Assembly (NCBI RefSeq): GCF_038396675.1 | Contig: NC_088931.1 | Span: forward strand, 17,837,501 to 17,901,500 | DNA from: Hydra vulgaris | Lineage: Eukaryota; Cnidaria; Hydrozoa; Anthoathecata; Hydridae | Length of the DNA: 64,000 bases | Direction of reading: 5' to 3' | Shown: positions 15,905 through 27,100 of the stretch, one piece after another | Layout of the letters: the number at the start of each line of letters is the position of its first letter | How positions within the stretch are numbered: position 1 is the stretch's first letter | Notes under the pieces: generated by a model | The model's database searches: none | What the model was told of the DNA's origin: nothing | Seen by the model: the letters and a program-made list of their open reading frames with translations, nothing else | Program-made: the position numbers and the translations under genes

Positions 15905-16320
15905 GATGTGTTAAAATATATTTGTCTCGTATGCATTCATCATCTTAATTTCCCTCATTAATGGCTTTGCATGCTCAAGTTTGTTTTTTCCGTATTTAAT
16001 TCTGTAAGCAAGTTTTTGTACACTAAATATCTTTTTAAGTTTAGAAGGTTGTGTGCTTGCCCACGCAATGTTACCATAATTGATATAGCTATGAATTAGG
16101 CTGAAGTACATTAATTTAAGACTTTGAGTATTAATTAAAGGAATAATTCTATACATTATACCAATAGTTTTTTTAATTTTTGATTCAATGTATTTTATGT
16201 GGGAAAGCCAAGATAAGTTTTCATCTACATAGACTCCTAGGTACTTTAAACATTCTTGTTTTTTAATTTGTTTACTATTTATAGAAAGAAATTTACGTGG
16301 CAGGTTTTCTTGGAGTCAAT
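15905..16320 (-). mobile_element. LINE fragment, C-terminal end of reverse transcriptase
   Basis: Minus-strand peptides include CLKYLGVYVDENLSWLSHI, KTIGIMYRI, INTQSLKLMYFSLIHSYI, NYGNIAWAST and AKPLMREIKMMNAYE. These match the end of the RT domain and the region after it in non-LTR retrotransposons (the YLGVxIDxxLxWxxHI block). The fragment is short, lacks the YxDD region and is flanked by unrelated sequence. 5'-truncated or decayed. Confidence 0.75.
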
Positions 16321-16559
16321 TGGCTAGGCTGCTCTGCTCATAAGCCTCCAATGGATGTGGAAACACGTTTTAACAGCACTTCTAACTAATTTAGATGAAT
16401 TTATAAAATGATGGTTCTTTAGAACTAGCTCTAGTTGAGTACAAACAGAAAAAAAAACTGTATGAAAGTGACTAACTGAAACGCAAGAAAAATTATTAAC
16501 AATTGTTACTTCTATTTTAAATGCATTATACGCAACCGCTATTATTCTAAGTGCAGAAA

Positions 16560-17080
16560 AAAGCGTGAGCGTTAATTTAGTTTATCTGTGCATTACAAAT
16601 GAAAAATTGCCATTGCTTAATGAATAAAAGAGCAATAAGTATATTTTTTGATCATCTTACTACCCAGTTGAAAATCAGGTTTGAATTTAGTGAAGGCGAT
16701 TTTTTTATCGATACTTTCTTAGACCCTCAATTTAAATCAGCAATGTTTACTTTGGCAAAAATACAAATTGTGAAATCTTACTTTATGGTATCTAAAAAAA
16801 AGGAAGATTTAAGTATTTATGTATCCTAATGAAATTCGACTCGATAGAACAAATTTCTCATCTAAAACAAATGGAAATTTAGACAAAATGTTTGAACAAG
16901 TTTCTAGAAATTATAGCCTACCAGAAAAAAGAACCTTAGATCAGATCAGATCATTAAATTTTGAAAATAATGCGAACACTTACGAGAAAACTTTGGGACG
17001 TTCAGATTGTCCTATAATCAAGTTGCACTTGATCTTCTTGCTGTACAAGCTTTTTTTTATTTCTTTTTTAATTTTATTTA
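16560..17080 (+). pseudogene. hAT-like transposase fragment, C-terminal half
   Basis: Plus-strand frames contain ISIFFDHLTTQLKIRFEFSE, TFLDPQFKSAMF (matching the hAT block that precedes the dimerisation domain) and a charged stretch. A final piece, SERVSPVWERVIDSKRNSL and SEQNAERLMWAKSNKK, resembling the hAT C-terminal dimerisation region, is found beyond the SINE at 17283-17402. Frame changes and insertions show it is dead. Confidence 0.55.
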
Positions 17081-17084
17081 GTTG

Positions 17085-17258
17085 CCCCAGAAAGTCTTTA
17101 CGGTTCTATCACAGAGCAACGCGGATGAACATTTAATTGGAAGTTTACGCATCTCTCTCCTTACCAATGTCGCAAAACTTGCCCAGAGGTGGGGTTTTAG
17201 CCACGGACCCTTTGATTCTGAGGCAAGCGTGCTACCACTGCACCATGGATGCTCATTT
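17085..17258 (-). mobile_element. tRNA-derived SINE inserted in hAT remnant
   Basis: On the minus strand the A box reads GTGCAGTGGTAGCACGCTTGC and the B box is the GTGGCTAAAACCCCACCTC segment. The downstream body contains GATGCGTAAACTTCC and AATTAAATGTTCATCCGCG, matching sequence flanking the MITE at 41292-41399. It separates the last hAT C-terminal segment (17283-17402) from the rest of that gene. Confidence 0.75.
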
Positions 17259-17282
17259 GTAGCTTACAAGCTACAAATTTTT

Positions 17283-17402
17283 TATCAGAAAGAGTTAGTC
17301 CTGTGTGGGAAAGAGTAATCGATAGTAAACGCAATAGCCTTTCTGAGCAAAACGCGGAAAGGCTAATGTGGGCTAAAAGTAACAAAAAGAGCTCATTCAA
17401 AT
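17283..17402 (+). pseudogene. hAT-like C-terminal dimerisation fragment
   Basis: Open plus-strand peptide LSERVSPVWERVIDSKRNSL then SEQNAERLMW and a stop after SSFK. Position and pattern match the end of hAT transposases, where SERxFS...RxxLxxxNxxxLxF is conserved. Displaced from the rest of the gene by the SINE at 17085-17258. Confidence 0.5.
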
Positions 17403-17495
17403 AACATTCTAATTGTGTAATTTTATAATAGAGAGATATATAAAGATAAAAATTTGGATTTCCTTAAAATAGTGATTCGATTCGAGATTCAAAAC

Positions 17496-17496
17496 T

Positions 17497-17580
<84 letters not shown>
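17496..17580. repeat. (AT)n microsatellite
   Basis: About 85 bp of AT dinucleotides at the 3' side of the Penelope-like element. Confidence 0.95.
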
Positions 17581-17585
<5 letters not shown>

Positions 17586-17635
17586 ATTTAAAACATCAGA
17601 TAATACGAATTCTCTCAATACTAAATAATTTATTT

Positions 17636-17712
17636 AAAATTTTCGCCGGATTATAGGCACCGGCATCATCAGCATATAAAATAATATAATTACAAAAATT
17701 GTGACAGTTAAA
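17636..17712 (-). ncRNA. Hammerhead-ribozyme-like core of a Penelope-like element
   Basis: On the minus strand (17672-17641) CTGATGA is followed by a perfect five-base-pair GC stem, GCCGG / CCGGC, closed by a ten-base loop. GAAA follows directly. This is the C-U-G-A-U-G-A / stem II / G-A-A-A layout of hammerhead ribozymes, in the order and spacing expected. Hammerheads are known in the terminal repeats of Penelope-like elements, and this one lies just 3' of such a gene. Stems I and III are weak here (a short AATT/AATT-type stem III is possible), so cleavage activity is uncertain. Confidence 0.6.
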
Positions 17713-17728
17713 TAACAACAAAATTTTT

Positions 17729-19092
17729 TTAAACTTTGACGTCAACTTTATAATGGCTTCTTTTACGTAAGTATGAAAAAAATGAAGTCCAAAAATTCGT
17801 TTTGACATATTGTCCATTGTCCAAATTCATACCACCGTACATTGGAGAACATTGATGTTTTTGTGTCTCCAAGGCTTCATGGACTTTTCTTTCAAATTTT
17901 TTATCCTCAACTTTAAGTGTTTCTGCCCTATCCCATTCAACATCATCATCGCAATTTACTTTATGCAAAGGTAATGCAGACTGGTTTAACTTGCCTTCAG
18001 TCAAAAAATTTTGGTGTTGTTGAACCCTTGTTCTTATTTGAAGTTTCGATTCACCGACACTTTGGAGCATTTGCACTTAATTAAATAGGTTCCAGGTTGG
18101 CTGTTGCGTGGTAATTTTGATTTATTTCAAGACGTTAATAGCGTTTTTAGGTTAGCATTTGACTTAAAAACAGTTCTGTAACCAGCTTTTCTGAATATTC
18201 TTCTAAGTCTGGGAGATATTATTGGCATCCATGGTAAAGAAATTGTAGGAAGGTTATTAGAGTTTGATAGAGTTTCATTTTTATTTGCCAAACGTTTTTT
18301 TCGAACGTGATAAGAAATATCTTTAAGCATTTTTTCATCGTACCCATTTTCAGTAAACCCTTGAACTAAAAAATTTTATCTCATCTTTTAAATGGTTTTC
18401 GCTGCATATTGAGTATGCTCTGTGTATATATCCGCTAAATATTGCCTTTAAAATTTTGGGATCATGATTAGAATGAGGTTTGATTTGGATATTGGTTATA
18501 GTATCTTTCCTGTAAACCTTGAACTCATATTTTCCATGTGTATTATTAATAACAGTTATATCCAAAAAGTTAAGTATCTTATTTTTGTTTTCAACTTCAA
18601 TAGTATATTTTAAAGAAGGTTGTTGTCTATTAAGGATTGTTTGGAACTGTTCCGCTTGCTTTAAGTTATAAAATCTAGCGTGGCTATCATCTACATATCT
18701 ATAAAAGGATTTAATATCAATTGAAGGAATCATTGTCATTGCCATTTTTATTGTCTTTTCCTCGTGGTATTGTAAAAAAGATTCAGCTAAAACAACCATA
18801 AAAGTCAATCCAATTGGGCCTGAATTCTCCAACTCATGAATCTCACAGTCCCACAAGAAATAACAACGAAACAAACAAAGTTCAATTAGTTGTTTTGTTT
18901 CAGTTAAAGTAAGCTTAGTTGAGTTTTTGTAAGAAACGCTTTTATTTATTTGATCCAAAAGTACTAAAGTTGCTTCTTTTAATGGTATTGATGGGTATAA
19001 GTTCACAATATCAAAGGATACCTGTATTTCATCTCTGTCAATTAACCACGACTTAATTAGAATTAACTTTTTTCTATTTGTGAGTAACTTAT
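17729..19092 (-). pseudogene. Penelope-like retroelement: reverse transcriptase plus GIY-YIG endonuclease
   Basis: The minus strand shows RT motif A (VSFDIVNLYPSIPLKEA), a GLTFMVVLAE segment and the catalytic YRYVDDSHARF. LNFLDITV and a long RT C-terminal part follow. After frame changes come GTYLIKCKCSK and VGESKLQIRTRVQQH, the G-x-Y and Y-x-G-E...R elements of a GIY-YIG nuclease, then KVHEALETQKHQCSP. This order, RT then GIY-YIG, identifies a Penelope-like element. These copy themselves by target-primed reverse transcription. The element is cut off at about 19092, losing the N-terminal RT fingers, and has at least two frameshifts. Confidence 0.85.
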
Positions 19093-19271
19093 TTAAATTT
19101 CATAAAAATTTTTAATGTACATTAAACTGTCTTTGCATTTTTTCTAAGTTCATTTTCATTATTTCAATATTTTAAAGTCATTTTGTTATTATATCAACTA
19201 TTATTTTTGCTTACTTAAAAGTAATCTATGTTTACTTAAAAGTTTTTATTATATTATTTTGGCCAACATAA

Positions 19272-19346
19272 AAATGTGCGGCTCAATCGGATAGAGCATC
19301 GAGTTGGTTCTGTAAACCTTTGATTTAAAACCTGTTTTAGCATTTT
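19272..19346 (+). pseudogene. tRNA-like sequence (decayed tRNA or SINE head)
   Basis: GCTCAATCGGATAGAGCATCG is a good tRNA D-arm/A-box match (GCTC...GAGC). Some 30 bases later GATTTAAAACC stands where GGTTCGAATCC would be. The mutated T-arm and lack of a matched acceptor stem argue against a working tRNA. T-rich sequence follows. Confidence 0.5.
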
Positions 19347-19682
19347 TTTAAAAGATAAAATGTTTTTTAAAATAACATTTTTATTAGCTTATCTTCTTAT
19401 TCTTTTATGGCATTATCTACTCAAAACAAATATTATTTTGATAATTAAAGCATGCTAAAGAAATGTGTTACAGCAGATGCTTCATAACACCTAAAATATT
19501 TTAACCAAATAAAATATTGGGTGCCAAAAATTTACAGTAATTGACTTCAATTGATATTTTAGATTGTTTACGTTCAAAAAGTCTAAAGGTCCGCAGAAAA
19601 ATATGATTTTTAACTTTTCTAATTAAAAAATGTTGTTTTCAAAAAAATTTAAAAAATATATTTTCATATAATATTTTATATA
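19347..19682. other. No gene seen
   Basis: AT-rich, stops in all frames, no repeat structure noticed. Confidence 0.5.
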
Positions 19683-19935
19683 ACAGGGGTGTTTCTCAGT
19701 CACCCTGCTGAATTCTGAAATTTTATGTCTTACTTGAGTCGTCCATTATGATAATACGTAGTCTGGTAATAAGTTTAGTATTAAACAGTAAATGTTTATT
19801 AACTAGTTAATAAACACTTACTGTAAATAAGAAACTGTCTGGTTGTCCTGTCGGGCTACCAAAAGGCATTTTTTTCATAATTTTAGTCGCGCTTTGAGAA
19901 AAAAGTACATGAAGATCATGAAGGTACACCCCTGT
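19683..19935. mobile_element. MITE with ACAGGGGTGT termini
   Basis: Perfect ten-base terminal inverted repeats, ACAGGGGTGT and ACACCCCTGT, bound 253 bp without coding capacity. An internal palindrome around TTATTAACTAGTTAATAA lies near the middle. Flanking TA-rich sequence prevents a certain call of the target duplication. Confidence 0.7.
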
Positions 19936-20329
19936 ATACTATCTTGTTCTCAGAATTAGAATTACACATCTTTATTTATTTTGTTATCCTGTCAATCCTT
20001 CTAATTTATTTTCTTACTTCACTGAAGCGAGCTCATCCTCTGATGCAAATTTTTTATTACTTTTCAAAATATTTAATAATTAAATAAGTTAAATATAATT
20101 TTGTATCGTTAAGTAATTTCAGAAAATACAAACAAGTCAAACAAAATTACCTGTTAATTTATATGTTGCAGTACATTGTACAATACAATAAAAATACAAT
20201 ACACAGCATAAAAATTACTTTAGAAAAAAAATAAAGAAGCTACTCACTAATAACAAAAGATTATTACTTTTTGTTGTAAATAGCCAATGCATATCCAAAA
20301 CTAATTGCTGTATTTCCTGATTACGGAAA

Positions 20330-20459
20330 TATTTGTACAGCTTTTACAAATTTATGTGTCAAGAAACCAAAAATCAATTATGTCTATTGATTTTAAATTT
20401 ATTGACACAACCAACTGTATATAAACGTACAAATAAAGCATATGATCAATATCTAAAAA

Positions 20460-20535
<76 letters not shown>

Positions 20536-20695
20536 ACATATATACCATAACCTTTGTACAAATTTTTTTAAATTTGTGTGTCAACGAATCAACAATCAAT
20601 TAACAAATGTCAATTGATTTTGTATCTATTGACACAACAAAATGTATATACACTAAACCATATTACCGCCATCTGAAGGAAAAAAAAAGAACTAT

Positions 20696-20778
<83 letters not shown>
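20330..20778 (+). repeat. Diverged direct duplication, each copy ending in an (AT)n tract
   Basis: Two copies of about 115 bp (about 20337-20455 and 20563-20690) share the landmarks AAATTTATGTGTCAA / AAATTTGTGTGTCAA, TCAATT, TTGATTTT and TATTGACACAAC, then GTATATA. Each is followed by 70-90 bp of AT repeat (20462-20532 and 20691-20778). Reading frames through the AT tracts are artefacts. Confidence 0.75.
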
Positions 20779-20781
<3 letters not shown>

Positions 20782-20837
20782 CAAATGTTAATATTGAGTA
20801 ACCCATTGTTCACATAATAAAAACATTGAATATTAAA

Positions 20838-20993
20838 CATTAAATATTAAATTTGACATAATTAAGAAACGATTAAAGTAATAATGACAAAATACAATTT
20901 CTTATATTAGGACAAATGCCCTAATATAATATTATATCTTTTGCTATTATTACTTTTATCGTTTCTTAATTGTGTTAAATTTATTATTTAATG
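20838..20993. repeat. 156 bp imperfect palindrome
   Basis: Arms begin CATTAAATATTAAATTTGAC and end with the near complement. Further paired segments include ATTAAGAAACGAT / ATCGTTTCTTAAT and TATTAGG / CCTAATA at the centre (about 20915). No coding. Directly adjoins the next palindrome. Confidence 0.85.
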
Positions 20994-20997
20994 TTTA

Positions 20998-21103
20998 ATG
21001 CTTCAGGATTTTTTCGATATAAAAGTATGCCTTTACTGTTAAGACTATGTACATAGTCTCAACAGTAAAGGCATACTTTTATATCGAAAAAATCCTGAAG
21101 CAT
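20998..21103. repeat. 106 bp near-perfect palindrome
   Basis: Two 53-base arms meet with no spacer at 21050/21051 (GACTATGT|ACATAGTC). They match with a single mismatch near the centre. The outer ends are ATGCTTCAGGATTTTTTCG and its complement. The interior contains AAGTATGCC and CTTTACTGTT on each arm. Confidence 0.92.
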
Positions 21104-21671
21104 CTACAAAAAAAATATTAGTAATAGGGAACATCTTTATCTGAAGTTTAAAAAATATATATTGAAATCCTACAGACAGATTTTTAGAAAATTAAATTAG
21201 AATAAATAAATAAACCTGTATTTTGCACTAAAATTTAGTAAACTATAAATGAAGTTTAAGCTTGCTAAAACCATTTTAATCTTATTTTAATAATGTTATT
21301 ACAAAATTAGATTTATTATTATACTGATATGCGTCAAAAATAAGGATACATTATTAAATTTAAAAGAAAATATTAACAAATTAACGGTTGTTATATAAAA
21401 TACACTGTGTAGTTAAGATCCGCAGCCATTTTAATAGTTCAAAGTTTTTCGAAATATTTAACGCATGTGTGCCAAAACATAGCGCTTGTAAACGACCGTG
21501 ATATATATATAAACTGGCGTAGGAAGATTTTTAAATGATTGAAATAACCTACTTTTAAACAAAATAAATGTTCCAAATTTTTTTACGTTCATATGTATGA
21601 CGAAAAGATTCTTCACAAAAAAATTACTGTGATAGGAGAATGAGAACAAGAAAACCTAAAACCTTAACTCC

Positions 21672-21982
21672 CCCTACCCTAAACGTGAGGGCAATGAGTT
21701 GAGCTATTTATTTTTTAATAAATATAAACTAGTTATGTATTTATCGACAGATTTCACATTTTATGCCTAAATTATTTAGTGTTCAGTTTTTATGGCAATG
21801 TAAAGTTTGTGGCCTACTTAAAATGAGGGGAAGGGGGTTATTCTTTACATTGTCATAAAAACTGAAAACTGAATAATTTAAACATAAAGTTTGAAATCTG
21901 TCGATGAATACATAACTAGTTGATATTTATGAAAAAATAAATAACTCAACTCATGGGCCTCGCGTTTAAGGTAGGTAGACAT
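21672..21982. mobile_element. Fold-back element of about 310 bp
   Basis: Long imperfect inverted repeats, roughly 21672-21807 and 21844-21982. Paired landmarks include TAAACGTGAGG / CCTCGCGTTTA, GAGTTGAG / CTCAACTC, ACTAGTTATGTATT / AATACATAACTAGT and ATCGACAGATTTC / GAAATCTGTCGAT. A short GGGGAAGGGGG-containing centre separates the arms. No coding. Confidence 0.8.
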
Positions 21983-22029
21983 AAAAAGCTGAGAATAAGT
22001 TCATATCAAATGAACTCTTCAAGTCTATG

Positions 22030-22256
22030 TTGGTACGACTAACAATACTATTGCACCTTCTAACATCGTGGGCAATTCCTGTCCGCTTTCTCTATGCTAT
22101 CTTTCTAACACAAATTCTTCTGTCTTTCACTCTAATATACCATCGTTCTTTCCAAACTCACCTTACTCTTGGTCCGTAGACCAGGTAATGACGCTCCTTA
22201 AGGAGCTGAACTCGTCTTTGCGGGTCTTGGTAATGTGGCCTCCACAAGGCAATTAG
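22030..22256 (+). mobile_element. LINE fragment, region before the reverse transcriptase
   Basis: Open plus-strand peptide with SNTNSSVFHSNIPSF, SPYSWSVDQVMTLLKELNSS. This resembles the stretch of jockey/CR1-like LINE proteins just before the GPDGI block (V..V...L..L..SKS.GPDGI). The fragment stops before that block. Short and unsupported by neighbours. Confidence 0.4.
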
Positions 22257-22502
22257 CTGGCGGAGAATAAACCACAAAATCTTCAAAGGATAATTCAAAG
22301 GAAGTTCAAAGTTATTGAAAGAGCATAATCATTTATTTTGTTTGTTAAGATAGGAATTTTTTAGGCCAGAATAGAACAAACTGGTACAAAAAATGTACTT
22401 AATTCATCAGCTATTACACTTTGATCATAGGATGTTTCATTGTTAAAAAAGTATAAAACAGTTGGAAGTTCATCAAGCCGTAAACATCAAAACAATTTCA
22501 AG

Positions 22503-22549
22503 TTGTCTCGGGAGTATGCGTGTTACCGACAAGCATACTCCCGAGACAA
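22503..22549. repeat. GC-rich perfect hairpin
   Basis: Seventeen-base arms TTGTCTCGGGAGTATGC and GCATACTCCCGAGACAA are separated by 13 bases. It is much more GC-rich than the surroundings. It may be the fused ends of a transposon or a regulatory RNA stem; no promoter or terminator evidence. Confidence 0.85.
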
Positions 22550-22889
22550 AATGTTTACTAAAACTCGTTAGCAAATGTTAATTTAATCTTCTTTTCTTGC
22601 TTCAAATCAAACACGACATTTGATTAAAAAGACAACTAAAAAATTTTCATAAAATCAAAAAAAAATGTTTTGTAAATTACTAAAGTTTAAATTTTCATTA
22701 GTTGTATATCATAATTCCATTATTCTTATAATACTCCATACATTTAATATGAAGATTAGGAAAAAGTTGTTATTTGCCATTTCGTTATCGCCATTTATAA
22801 TGTTTATACTTGAATATTATTGGCGAACCGTCAAAATACTATTTTAAAATTATTATGAATTACCTATTTGCGTCAAAGTATAAAGATTA

Positions 22890-23310
22890 AGCGTTTTAGT
22901 ACGGTAAGCTCTTGTATCAACCCTATATTACGACGGTCTCTTTTAAGTCCGCAAACATGAAAAAGATCTTTCAGTTCAAGACAACCTGCCCAAACCTGTC
23001 TATATATGCATACTCACTGTGTCTATGGCTATATAAATCAGTCGATGTGTGTACACTGCGATGCGCTTATCCATATATATCCCAATTTGCCTATCCCCTC
23101 AAAAAATCCCAGTTTTCGGACGCCAAGGATGCGCAACGTCGGAATAGAGGTTTGAAAAGAGAGACAACATTTTAGTATAGTCTTGGCGTCTTTTTCTTTT
23201 TGTTTACGAAACAAGAGGTTACAAGCATAGTCGTATTTCAATGCGGTTGAACTTCCATCTGTTTTATACTTTCTCGATCCCACGTAAGTAGGGAGTTTAG
23301 GCAACTTTTT
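22890..23310 (-). other. Moderately GC-rich unrecognised stretch with a minus-strand open frame
   Basis: The base composition and lack of homopolymers differ from the neighbourhood. The minus strand is open for 88 codons (23304-23041) with LPTYVGSRKYKTDGSS, KYDYACNLLFRKQKEKDAK, and LGVRKLGFFEGIGKLGYIW. The plus strand is also partly open. No start context, splice pattern or known domain was recognised. It may be an exon or an old mobile fragment. Confidence 0.3.
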
Positions 23311-23384
23311 ATAGCCAATGTAAATTTTTTTAATTTAAAATGCATTGGATTCCTTAATATATTTTATTTTCAAAATGGTTTCAA

Positions 23385-23515
23385 CCACCTCTGTAGCTTA
23401 ATTAGTTCCAAACATATTCGTGTTTTAATATTTTCAATTCATATACATTTTATGAAATATTTCCTTTAAGTACCTCGTTAAACTTTTGGCACCGAAAAAA
23501 AAACTTTTTCATCCT
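23385..23515 (+). mobile_element. Possible SINE relic
   Basis: CTCTGTAGCTTAATTAGTTCC resembles a tRNA A box. About 110 bases later the sequence ends TTTGGCACCGAAAAAAAA, like the 3' end of the SINE at 14239-14420. The B box is not recognisable. Confidence 0.35.
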
Positions 23516-24103
23516 TTTTTTTCTTGCGTAAAAAGTTGCGTTAACAATAAAATTCTATTAGAAATTAAATCGTAAATCCAAATTATTTGAACAATTCATA
23601 AATATAATTTTTTTCAGGTTAACGAACACGTACTTTAAATGGTCAACTAACTATAGAATATGTTTTAAAATTGTTTAACATAAACTAAATTTTTAAATGT
23701 TTTTATTTTTAATACATTAAGCGTAACAAAATAATAAGCGTAAGAAAACTTTGAGGAGAATTATTAATTTAAATTAACCTTTATTAGTATAGTATCAAGT
23801 GAAAAACGTGGAAATAAAACAGGACGAAAACTTCAAAATATGTAAAAAATAAACATAAATCTAAAATTTATCTTTACATAAATAAAACAAAATTTATTCA
23901 CCGATTTGTTAACAATTTCATTATTATTATAAAAGAGATTTAACCGCTTATAGTCTACTGTTTCGACTAATTTATTATCTTCAGCACCTATGATAATAAA
24001 AAATTTTCGAAAACAATGAATGAAAAACTCGTTGAATTTATCTATATGTTGCGAATTATTTGAACTCGAAAATTTCAATTTTTAAAATTCATTCAAAATT
24101 TCG
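23516..24103. other. No gene seen
   Basis: AT-rich sequence with no recognisable coding, RNA or repeat structure up to the hAT element boundary. Confidence 0.5.
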
Positions 24104-27100
24104 CTTTTTATTATCAAATTCAAACTTCAGAGTTTACTCTAAAGTAAGGGTCTGCGTCTGAAAACGGTACAAGACGAAACGAAACGATGAATAAAATTGT
24201 TTTGATAAAACCGTTACGAAACGAAACAATTTTTATCTTTTTTCGCAAAATATGGTACAAAAAGAAATACAATTTTCTTGTTTCGTGATAAATACGGGAC
24301 AAATAGACAAAAAGCTCTTGTTTTGAAAAAACTGGTACGAAACGAAATAAAGTTAAACTTTTTCCGAAATGAAACGGTTAAAAACGAAACAAACAAACAA
24401 GAAATTTCTGAGTTTTACGAGAAATACTAATATTTTTACGACAAATAGAACTAGCCTAAAATAAAAAAGCAATTTACTTTTATATTGTACCAATTTACGC
24501 ACACATTTTCGATTTTTACGAGAAATTAGTTTTATTTAGACTATTATATTTCACGATAAATTTAAATTTTCACAATAAAAAGTAAAACATTTTTATATCA
24601 ATATTTGTTGAGTGTCACTTTCGGATAATTCTTCCGGAGTTTCCATTGTTTTTCTTTTGATTCCTGAAGATGTTGGTGTTGAAGGTAAAGAAGAAGAGCA
24701 TAATGGCGTTGATGAAACGTTTTTTGTTTCGAACGTTAACTTTTTTTGCTTTTTTGTAAAAACTGCTATCGGTATAGGACTCTTGGGAGGTATTCTGAAT
24801 GGAGTTGATGCTGGGGGGTCGAGGGCTTCTTCAGCATTGTTTATAATTTTCAAGGTCGTGTGAGGGTAGACAAGATCATAATTGACTTTAATCAAAGTCA
24901 ATTGCTTTGCTGTCTGAATGGAAAGACTGTGTCTTTTATCATTTATAATTCCACCGCTGGCACTGAACACTCTCTCATTACTGCTTGATGCAGGTGGAAT
25001 GCAGAGCACATTTCTTGCCAACTGAGCTAACAATGGAAAAGTAGAGACATGTTTAAATTTAGTCTTTTAACAAATAACAAATATTAAAGAATGATTTTTT
25101 TACCAAGAAATAAAACCTATAACCTTTAAAGTACGGATGAAGTAGGTTTCCCACGGCATAGTGTTGGTTGTATCTTCATGTTCATTGAATCGCGTGGCTA
25201 TGTGTAAATGCTCACTTAGTTTTTTACAAAAAGCAATAATTATTTCTCTGTTTTCCATATCAATGTGGTTATAAAGAAAATTGTCAGTTTTATAAAGCAT
25301 AGTTAGCATATGATGAAGCACTGGTTCAGTGTCCTTGGATATGCAATCTGACATAATCTTCATTTTATTTAATACATCAGTGAAGCCATCATTGAAAATT
25401 GATTGTCACTTGGAATAACGTTCTGTAGTGGGTTGTTATTTAGTGCATCTTTTTCTCTAAGAGAAATCAACACATCTTTAAGTTTAAGGATTGACTCCAG
25501 CATAAAACAGTTAGAATTCCACCTGGTTTTTACCGGAGCAATGATTTTAACATAGTTTACACAGAGCAATATACACTCTTTTTCAATAAGTTGAAAAGCT
25601 AAGGTCGACCTATGAACTTTGCTAGATAGTTGTGTGGCAATATCTATGCAGTCTTTGACTTCTTGCACTTCATTGGTAGCATGAAGTAGGCTAGTGTTTA
25701 GTAGGTGGTCATAACAAAATCCTTGAAGAAACGCTATTCTAGCGGAAGGATAAGTTTTACTTTTTTAAATTTTTTTTTTTTACGTGCACTAATTATATCA
25801 ACATAAATAAAATTACTTTGCTAATGTGGTAACCAGTGTGTCTTCTCAAAAAATCGTCAAAGTTGAGAACATATTTCTTCGGTTCAAACTGACTATTGAT
25901 ATAGTGAAGAGCAAAAGTCATGTATGGATCCTGTGACCTAGAAATCCAGCCATCAATGATGATAGCCACCTGTTGACAACTGGAAACTTCTTTTTCAATT
26001 AGGTTTTGCACAGTATCCATAACGCTTTCATAAAGCAATGGCAGCTTGCACCTTGAAAAAATTGAGGAATGTTTCACAATTACTTTTGGATTTAAATGTT
26101 CCACCATTTCCTTGAAGCATGGTTCATCTACTAGAGTGAATGGACTACTTGACCTGGCAATGTATGACATGATTACGATGTCTCCAATTGCCTGACTGAT
26201 TGGGAAGAATATTTCCTAATAGTTCCCACATTAACACTTTTAGATAGGCCTTTTTGTGATCGTTGTGATCTAAAAAAACGAAATAAAAATTAAAGTTAAA
26301 CATGAAAATTATCTTTATACAAGGAAAAATATTATTTTATGAAAAGTAATTAGAAACTTACTGTATGGGTTTACTGTAATTCAGTTCGAAGGCAGCTTCT
26401 GTAATTTCTTTAATATCTTCTTTTCTTTGGCGCTCAAGTTCGATCAATATCATAGCTTAGTCAGTGGATGCTTGGTTGCAGATGGTACCTGATACCACTA
26501 GTGGATCCATCAGTTAACTTGATTTGGATTTGACACTTTTTACATTCCCCACACTTAACACCTGACACAGTAACTTTATTGAAATAATTCCATAAAATTG
26601 TAGCTTTTATAGACATGATATTATGATTGAGAAAAACTATGATGTTGAAACAATCAAAATGATAACTAAAATCAAAAATTATTTTTTTTAGTTAAGTGGA
26701 AATTAATTTGAATGTTTAAGATCAAAAACGTTTACATCCGACAGATGAAAAACTGGTTTTTTCATAAAATTGTTTTTATAATAATTTTTTTAATAATTTT
26801 CAAAAAATATTTTTGAAAGTTATTAAAAAAGTTAGATATTTTTAGGAGAAACAAATTTTTAAACAATAAATTAATTGGTTTTGCAAAATATTTAAAGTTA
26901 ACACAACAATATCTTATTTAGAAGGTTACATAATAAAATTTGAAGTATTTTATTCAAACAATGATTGCAAACTCTTCATGCGAGTTTATATACAAATAGA
27001 TAATTTATGTGTGATGAACTTTAAGTTAAAATTTTATTACAGTAAAACCCACCTAAAATACCTTTTTTAACTTCGTTAGATGTGCCTTATGAAAATGCTG

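Noticed and set aside
19272..19346. Functional tRNA gene
   Set aside because: The D arm is good but the T arm is mutated (GATTTAAAACC) and no acceptor stem pairs; called a tRNA-like relic instead.
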